Shown piece by piece: positions 33,876-38,140 of a stretch of DNA of 38,140 nt. The stretch's first letter is position 1; the number at the start of each line of letters is the position of its first letter. Location: positions 1 to 38,140 of the forward strand of contig CAMCFN010000039.1 in assembly GCA_945874145.1 (NCBI GenBank), given 5' to 3'. The notes beneath the pieces are model-generated. The model made no database searches. It was not told the origin of the DNA and was given only the letters and a program-made list of their open reading frames with translations. Source of the stretch: Akkermansia muciniphila (GTDB lineage Bacteria; Verrucomicrobiota; Verrucomicrobiia; Limisphaerales; SXTU01). A program made the translations under genes and the position numbers.

Positions 33876-35438
33876 TTACTTCGTTGCTTTGCCTTTGACG
33901 CCCTGCTTCTGCTGGTCGCCGATTTGCGCTTTGCGGCCGAAGCTGTTTGGGTTCCTCAACAGGCGCGGCTCGGCGAACTGCTTTTGCTGGTCGCCCTGCA
34001 ACTTCATCCACGCGTCGAGGTCGGCGCGCAAGGCGGCGAGCTGCGGAGCGTGCCGCGAGTCGGCGGCGAGGTTGCCCTGCTCGGTGGGATCGGTGGCGAG
34101 GTCGTAGAGCTCCTCGGCGGGGCGCGCGTGGTAGCGCTTGAGGATGGCGGCGGCTTGAGGGTCGGACTGCGAGGCGGTTTCCCACGTCGAGAAGAAGTCG
34201 CGTTGGCCAAGCCGGCCCGCCACGAGATCAATGTGCGTGGTGAAGGCGAACTCCGGGTGCAGGTTGCGGATGTATTTCCAACGCTCGTCGCGGACGGCGC
34301 GGGCGGGATAGACGTTGAAGCGGTTGTCGTTCGCGTGCGTGGTGAAGATGCGGTCACGGTGCTTGGTGGTTTGCCCGCGCAGCACGGGGAGGAAGGAGCG
34401 CCCGTCAATGTCCGGCGGCGCTTTGCCGCCAACGGCTTCGAGCAGCGTCGGGAGGAGGTCCACCCATTGCACCATCGCGTCGGTCCGCGTGCCTGACATC
34501 ACCACGCCGGGCCACGCGATGATGAGCGGCACGGCGACGCCGAACTCGTAGAGGTTCCATTTGCCGAAGGGCCATTGCGCGCCGTGGTCGGGGGTGAACA
34601 GCATGAGCGCCTCCTTCGGCAGGTGCTCGCGCGCAGCGGCCATCACGAGGCCGAGGTCGGTGTCGGCGCGCGTGACGGCGGCGGCGTATTTTGCACGACA
34701 GGCGCGGGTGGTGGGCGTGTCGATGCTGCCGGCGGGGACCGGGAGATTCGCTGGGTCGTAGCCGGCGGTTTCCTCAGGCCACGGGACGTGCGGCCAGTTG
34801 CTGCCGATCATCAGGCAGAGCGGCTTCGCACCGGCGTGCGGGCGAGCTTTCAGCCACGCAATCGCGTTGGTGATGCTCTGGTGCTGATGGAAGCCGTCGT
34901 CGGAGAAGTGGTCGAAGCCGTAGTCCGCCGTGTGCTTGTAGTGCGAGACCTTGCCGAACGCGACGACTTCGTAGCCCAGCTCCTTGAGATACGCCGGCCA
35001 CTTCTTCAACTCAGCGCGCGGCTTCGAGTGGTTCGCCTCCGCGCCGTTGCGAGCGGGCATCAAGCCGGTGAGCAAGGCTGCGCTGCTGGGCGCGCAGCTC
35101 GGCGATGCCACGTAGGCGCGCGTGAAGGTCATCCCCGCGTCCGCGAGGCGCTGCATGTTCGGCGTGCGGATGCCCTGTCCGCCATAGGGCGTGGAGTCGA
35201 GCTGGCCTTGATCATCGGTGAGGAAGACGACGAGGTCGGGAGGGGCGGCTTGGGAATGAACCACAGAGGCACAAAGGACAGAGAGAAGAACAAGGAAGGA
35301 GCACCTTGAACCCGTAGGCCGGAAGGCGGCAAGGCAGAGCAGGTGCCTGATTTGAAGCTCCCTCTCCCTTTGCGGAACAAGGGCAGAGGGTCGGGGTGAG
35401 GGGTCGCTTGCAACTACGCTGGTGGCCGCACCCCTCAT
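33876..35438 (-). CDS. Sulfatase, heparan N-sulfatase-like, with altered active-site motif
   Basis: About 520 residues if the ATG at 35438 is used; the start is uncertain because the 5' end is made of repeat sequence and no ATG directly precedes the signal-like stretch (CSFLVLLSVLCASVVHSQA). Type I sulfatase fold: D75-D76 in LTDDQG, TPDHGAQW, and PEELYDLATDPTEQGNLA near the C-terminus. The formylglycine motif reads C115-A-P-S-S119 where C-x-P-x-R is expected; the Arg is Ser (AGC). The order SCAPSSAALLTGLMPARNG is typical of SGSH-like members otherwise. Reduced maturation or activity is possible. The C-terminus ends QQKQGVKGKATK. First gene of the six-gene unit. Confidence 0.85.
   Translation of the reverse strand: MRGAATSVVASDPSPRPSALVPQRERELQIRHLLCLAAFRPTGSRCSFLVLLSVLCASVVHSQAAPPDLVVFLTDDQGQLDSTPYGGQGIRTPNMQRLADAGMTFTRAYVASPSCAPSSAALLTGLMPARNGAEANHSKPRAELKKWPAYLKELGYEVVAFGKVSHYKHTADYGFDHFSDDGFHQHQSITNAIAWLKARPHAGAKPLCLMIGSNWPHVPWPEETAGYDPANLPVPAGSIDTPTTRACRAKYAAAVTRADTDLGLVMAAAREHLPKEALMLFTPDHGAQWPFGKWNLYEFGVAVPLIIAWPGVVMSGTRTDAMVQWVDLLPTLLEAVGGKAPPDIDGRSFLPVLRGQTTKHRDRIFTTHANDNRFNVYPARAVRDERWKYIRNLHPEFAFTTHIDLVAGRLGQRDFFSTWETASQSDPQAAAILKRYHARPAEELYDLATDPTEQGNLAADSRHAPQLAALRADLDAWMKLQGDQQKQFAEPRLLRNPNSFGRKAQIGDQQKQGVKGKATK
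35254..35295 (-). repeat. Leader-type repeat forming a signal-peptide-coding segment (2)
   Basis: On the coding strand: TTCTTCTCTCTGTCCTTTGT then GCCTCTGTGGTTCATTCC. It encodes VLLSVLCASVVHS, very like the VLCASALN encoded by the repeat at 33428-33469, though the two sulfatases are otherwise only distantly related. Confidence 0.4.
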
Positions 35439-35480
35439 CCGGCCTCCGGCCACCCCTCGTTCTGCGAAGGGAGAAGGCCT
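35357..35480. repeat. Inverted repeat with long arms at the 5' end of the sulfatase unit
   Basis: The left arm (from 35357, GCTCCCTCTCCCTTTGCGGA, through GGGTCGGGGTGAGGGG) and the right arm (CACCCCTCATCCGG, through CACCCCTCGTTCTGCGAAGG, to 35480) are diverged reverse complements of about 45 nt around a short loop. This is the kind of dispersed palindrome often found between genes. The first sulfatase's possible start codon at 35438 lies inside the right arm. Confidence 0.55.
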
Positions 35481-35603
35481 TGAAAGCGGTTGCAGGTTCG
35501 CCCGAGTCGTTGGCAGCAAGTCGAGACGTAGCATGAGTGGGTGGAGTTTCCCGCACGCGGGAAGCGGCGTCCAGCATCACGTCATGCGTGTCGGAACCAC
35601 TTT

Positions 35604-35650
35604 TGGCTATCGGCATTCCACCGGCTACGATGGCCAGCCTCCGATAACCA
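35604..35650. repeat. Hairpin TGGCTATCGG/CCGATAACCA
   Basis: Arms at 35604-35613 and 35641-35650 pair at nine of ten positions around a 27-nt loop. It stands at the start of a run of hairpins ending near 35786. No gene is recognised in 35440-35786: the plus-strand frame across it (35422-35790) translates repeats. Confidence 0.4.
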
Positions 35651-35689
35651 TGGATAGGTTGCCACAAAAGGGCCCAGGAGGCGCAGGCT

Positions 35690-35786
35690 GCGCGGCATTT
35701 ATGCCGCTTCGACGTCCGAAGGCGGCAGGACATCAGAAGGCCAAAGGGCACAGCACGGTGAAGCGGCGTGAACGCCGCGCGCCGCG
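35690..35786 (+). repeat. Dispersed hairpin repeat, copy B
   Basis: Three consecutive hairpins: GCGGCAT/ATGCCGC (about 35692-35707), TTCG-ACGTC-CGAA within TGCCGC/GGCGGCA (35702-35727), and GCGGCG-TGAA-CGCCGC (about 35763-35779). The order and wording match the minus-strand repeat at 14835-14960. Confidence 0.5.
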
Positions 35787-35882
35787 TTAGTTCCGGCCCA
35801 GGTCGTTGTCCCGCACGGCGCGGAGCTTGGCGGCGAGCTTGCTTTTTAGGCCGGCCACCACGTCGGCGTATTCGGCCTTAAA
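35787..35882 (-). pseudogene. Decayed C-terminal coding fragment, possibly of a sulfatase
   Basis: The minus strand encodes, after an in-frame stop at about 35882, FKAEYADVVAGLKSKL followed by AAKLRAVRDNDLGRN and a TAA at 35787-35789. The amphipathic helix followed by a short polar end resembles the last 30 residues of type I sulfatases (a ..EYADVV..LK..L.. pattern). It is too short for a gene and lies just upstream of the sulfatase unit, next to repeats. Origin is an inference. Confidence 0.35.
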
Positions 35883-35971
35883 TCAGCTTCGTCCTTCGCT
35901 AAAGGAAAGCGGAGCACTCCTTTTCGCGCCCCGCTGATTCGGTAAGCTTCCGCCGAAGGCAGGCTCGTCGG

Positions 35972-37924
35972 TTACGGCGCGGCGGGGGGCGTGATCTTGT
36001 CGCCGAGGCGGAAGAACTGCCAGAAGGCGTCGAGCTGCTTGGCGGTGTCGCCGCCAAGCACGTCGGGCAGCGGACTGGAACCGTCCTCCTGGAAATACAC
36101 CGGCATCTTGGTCTGCGGCTCGATGCGCAGCGGGTTGCGAGTCCAGCGCTCGTAGTAGGCGCGTTGGATGCGCTCGACAGTATAGGCGAAGTTGATGCCC
36201 TCGCTCTCGAAGACTTGCGCGGCCTTCACCGCGCCGACGGAATGGCAGGAGATGCAGGAGAAACCGCCGTCCACGCCGATGAGCTTCTGGCCCACCTTCG
36301 CCAGCTCCAAATCCTGCGGTGGCTCGGCGGGCGTCCGCGGCGGGAAACCGTGGCTCATGGCGAGGCCGATGGCGAAGTCGGCGGCGTATTTGGGGAAGAC
36401 CGGCATGCGGTGCGCAAGCCAGTGCCGGGGCTTGTATTTGGTTTCGCCCGCGATGAACTGCGCCATCCACTCGGGCCGGAGCTTGCCGCCGAGCATTTCG
36501 TAACGGGTGAAGCCGTCGAGCTGGCCGTGGCAACTGGTGCAGTTCAGGTTCCGCGCCTGCCGTTCGGCGAACTCGACCCGGACGTGGCGCTTCAGAGAGG
36601 CGCGGTCCGTGGCGGCGAAGGCTGGCAACGCCTCGCGTTCGGCCTTCGCGAAGGCGAAGTGTGGCGTCTTGCCGTTGGGCGATTCCGCGAGGCACCCGCT
36701 GGTCCACCTCGCGGCAGCGAGTTCCGCGAGGGGCTTGGCCTTGAATTGATTGTCCAGCTTGAGCGTGTGGCAGTTGAGACAGCCCTTGGTCTGCACAAGG
36801 GTTTTGCCGCGAGCAATGACGGCGGCATCGGTCGGCGCACCAGGCTGCTTGACCATCGGCGCAATGGAGGAAAGGAAGCCGGCCACCTGTTCAGCCTCGA
36901 CGTCCTTCAGTTTGAAGTTCGGCATGCGCGTCCACGCGTAGTGCGTGCCGGGGTTCTTGAGGAAGGCCAGCAGCGCGGCGGGCGGGAACTTGGCGTTGAC
37001 GTGCGTGAGGTTGAGCTTCTTGTCATCCGTGTCCCCGATGTCGGGAACATTGTGGCAGCCGGTGCAGTGCAGCGCCTCGACGAGCTTTTTCGCGGCCTCG
37101 ATGCTCTCGTCGTCCTTCTTCGGCTCGCCGGTCGGAGCCGCGCCAGTCTGCGCGGCGAGAAACGCGGCGATGGCCTCAGCCTCGGCCTGCGCGGTGGGGC
37201 CGTGGAAGAGCTTGGGCATCGTCGCGCTCGCACGCTGGGCCTTCGGGTCGAGAATCCAGTTGGCCATCCAGCCGAAGTGCCGGCGCGACCCGATACCCTC
37301 GAAGCTCGGCGCATCCATCGCCAGCTCCGGCACGCCCGCTTCAGTCGTGTGGCACTTCGCGCAGCGGGCCTCCAAGAACGTCTCGCGGCCGAGCCGCAGC
37401 TTGTTCTGCTGCGCGAGGGCCTCGTTCCCAACAGCGCGGCTCACCATGCCGGAGTTGACCGGCTCCCAGAGTGAACCTTTCTCGGACCACAACAGCTTGA
37501 GCATCGCGTCGCCACTGGCAGGGCTGGTGAAGGTGACCTTGAGCGCGTTGTTACCCTTGCTGAGCCGGATGGGCTTCGTCGGGTCGCTGGCCTTCTTCCC
37601 GTCGCCGGTGAACTCGATGATGGTGTTCGTACCCAGCTCGACCTTCACCGCGCCGTTCGCCTCGACCTTGAACAGGAAATCACCGCGCAAGTCCACGGAG
37701 ATGAAACCGGTGAAGGTGGTGGTGAACTTGCCGGCGGAAAGAAACGGCGTGGGCGGCTGCCCGGCGGGGACGTAGAGCCAGACGTTCGGCGCGCCAACGG
37801 TGTCACTGGCGGTGCCAACTGCATAGCTCACCGCGAGGCCCGGCTCGGTCTTCACGGGCTGGGCGAGGGCGGACGTGGCGAGAAGCGCGGCGGTCAACAG
37901 GCTGCGGAGAATCAGTTGTGTCAT
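35972..37924 (-). CDS. Secreted pentaheme c-type cytochrome with PA14-like domain
   Basis: 650 residues from ATG at 37924 (MTQLILRSLLTAALLATSALA signal peptide; a Met 8 codons upstream is less fitting). An N-terminal PA14-like beta domain spans about 25-160 (YVPAGQPPTPF, GFISVDLRGDFLFKVE, LKVTFTSP..LKLLW). Five CxxCH heme sites follow: C188 (CAKCH), C287 (CTGCH), C382 (CLNCH), C462 (CTSCH) and C557 (CISCH), each followed by Met-containing stretches (RMPNF, RMPVF, KMPVY) that may give axial ligands. PA14 domains usually bind carbohydrate, so a link between electron transfer and a polymer is conceivable. It is transcribed toward the sulfatase unit but separated by over 500 nt of repeats. Partner unknown. 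Confidence 0.9.
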   Translation of the reverse strand: MTQLILRSLLTAALLATSALAQPVKTEPGLAVSYAVGTASDTVGAPNVWLYVPAGQPPTPFLSAGKFTTTFTGFISVDLRGDFLFKVEANGAVKVELGTNTIIEFTGDGKKASDPTKPIRLSKGNNALKVTFTSPASGDAMLKLLWSEKGSLWEPVNSGMVSRAVGNEALAQQNKLRLGRETFLEARCAKCHTTEAGVPELAMDAPSFEGIGSRRHFGWMANWILDPKAQRASATMPKLFHGPTAQAEAEAIAAFLAAQTGAAPTGEPKKDDESIEAAKKLVEALHCTGCHNVPDIGDTDDKKLNLTHVNAKFPPAALLAFLKNPGTHYAWTRMPNFKLKDVEAEQVAGFLSSIAPMVKQPGAPTDAAVIARGKTLVQTKGCLNCHTLKLDNQFKAKPLAELAAARWTSGCLAESPNGKTPHFAFAKAEREALPAFAATDRASLKRHVRVEFAERQARNLNCTSCHGQLDGFTRYEMLGGKLRPEWMAQFIAGETKYKPRHWLAHRMPVFPKYAADFAIGLAMSHGFPPRTPAEPPQDLELAKVGQKLIGVDGGFSCISCHSVGAVKAAQVFESEGINFAYTVERIQRAYYERWTRNPLRIEPQTKMPVYFQEDGSSPLPDVLGGDTAKQLDAFWQFFRLGDKITPPAAP

Positions 37925-38009
37925 CGTTATGGGCGGCTGGTCAGCCAAACGCTCGGAGGGTTGTAGCGAATTCTAAGGCGGAGACAAGCGCAGGAGCGCG
38001 GCCTTCACA

Positions 38010-38140
38010 GACTGTGTGAAAACTCTCTCCCTGTTTTTTTGATCAAATTTCGTGGCGGTCAGTCTGACTCCCCGACCCTGAGCTACCTGCGCGGCGACGA
38101 CCGTTCCCAAAGCCAACTCCTCCCCGCCTGCCTCGACGAC
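38010..38140 (+). mobile_element. IS1182-like element, 5' end (cut by window end)
   Basis: CAGACTGTGTGAAAACTC at about 38007-38024 has the look of an IS1182-family terminal repeat, and the start of a matching transposase follows. The far end is outside the window, so the boundary is approximate. Confidence 0.5.
38039..38140 (+). CDS. IS1182-family transposase, N-terminal part
   Basis: The frame reads from a possible TTG start at 38039 (MIKFRGGQSDSPTL) into SYLRGDDRSQSQLLPACLDD and stays open to the window end. The pattern (Y/F)xRGxDRxQxxLxPxxLDD is the usual N-terminus of IS1182 transposases. A run of seven T directly precedes the start; a true start further upstream in the same frame cannot be excluded. 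Catalytic DDE residues lie outside the window. Confidence 0.65.
   Translation, partial: MIKFRGGQSDSPTLSYLRGDDRSQSQLLPACLDD

Noticed and set aside
35422-35790. 122-codon plus-strand frame
   Set aside because: It translates consecutive palindromic repeats; very basic and low in hydrophobic residues.
36164-37474. 436-codon plus-strand frame opposite the pentaheme gene
   Set aside because: Antisense shadow with Arg/Val/Leu bias.
1-38140. CRISPR array, tRNA, rRNA or prophage
   Set aside because: No evenly spaced direct repeats, no cloverleaf or rRNA-like sequence, and no phage structural genes were seen.

Overview
The window reads as a GC-rich chromosomal segment of a Verrucomicrobia-type bacterium, most like the Pedosphaera / subdivision 3 relatives. 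This is inferred from gene content, not from a marker gene. Indicators are a DUF1501 protein beside a large cytochrome-bearing partner, a cytochrome c/WD40 fusion, a PA14-type multiheme cytochrome, four secreted sulfatases, a Ser/Thr kinase with LRR repeats, start sites that mostly lack a Shine-Dalgarno sequence, and many short hairpin-rich intergenic repeats. No rRNA, tRNA or CRISPR array was seen. Partial transposase genes (IS630-like on the left, IS1182-like on the right) lie at the two ends.

Layout. 1-800: IS630-like transposase start and a small membrane-anchored coiled-coil gene that the element seems to truncate. 917-5243: Tat-exported DUF1501 protein and a large secreted diheme protein, separated by a 97-aa gene that sits between two inverted copies of a structured repeat. 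5549-7849: hybrid sensor kinase whose phospho-acceptor His appears replaced by Arg. 7913-11257: gltA-sucC-sucD, a TCA-cycle operon. 11537-14590: secreted cytochrome c/WD40 protein with a long coiled coil. 15060-18869: membrane Ser/Thr kinase with LRRs, convergent with an FHA-class III cyclase protein. 18985-24301: cell-surface glycan or lipid genes (GT39-like, GT2, two methyltransferases) and a secreted unknown protein. 24411-27582: thyA, an Mrr-like membrane nuclease, a small antitoxin-like protein and a class V aminotransferase, tightly packed in one direction. 27730-35438: a compact six-gene unit with four sulfatases, an archaemetzincin-like lipoprotein and a small unknown protein. 35439-35971: repeats and a decayed coding fragment. 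35972-37924: pentaheme PA14 cytochrome. 38010-end: start of an IS1182-like element.

How the genes fit together. The sulfatase unit is the strongest candidate for an undescribed system. Three of its five junctions are ATGA stop/start overlaps and the other two are about 10 nt, so its products are probably made in fixed proportion. Four exported sulfatases of different types with a putative metzincin-fold zinc protease suggest attack on a sulfated glycoconjugate or proteoglycan, but no glycoside hydrolase, lyase or sulfatase-maturing enzyme is in the window. The cytochrome, DUF1501 and PA14 proteins are typical of the periplasmic machinery of these bacteria, whose biochemistry is largely unknown. 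The kinase and the FHA-cyclase could form a phospho-Thr to cyclic-nucleotide signalling pair.
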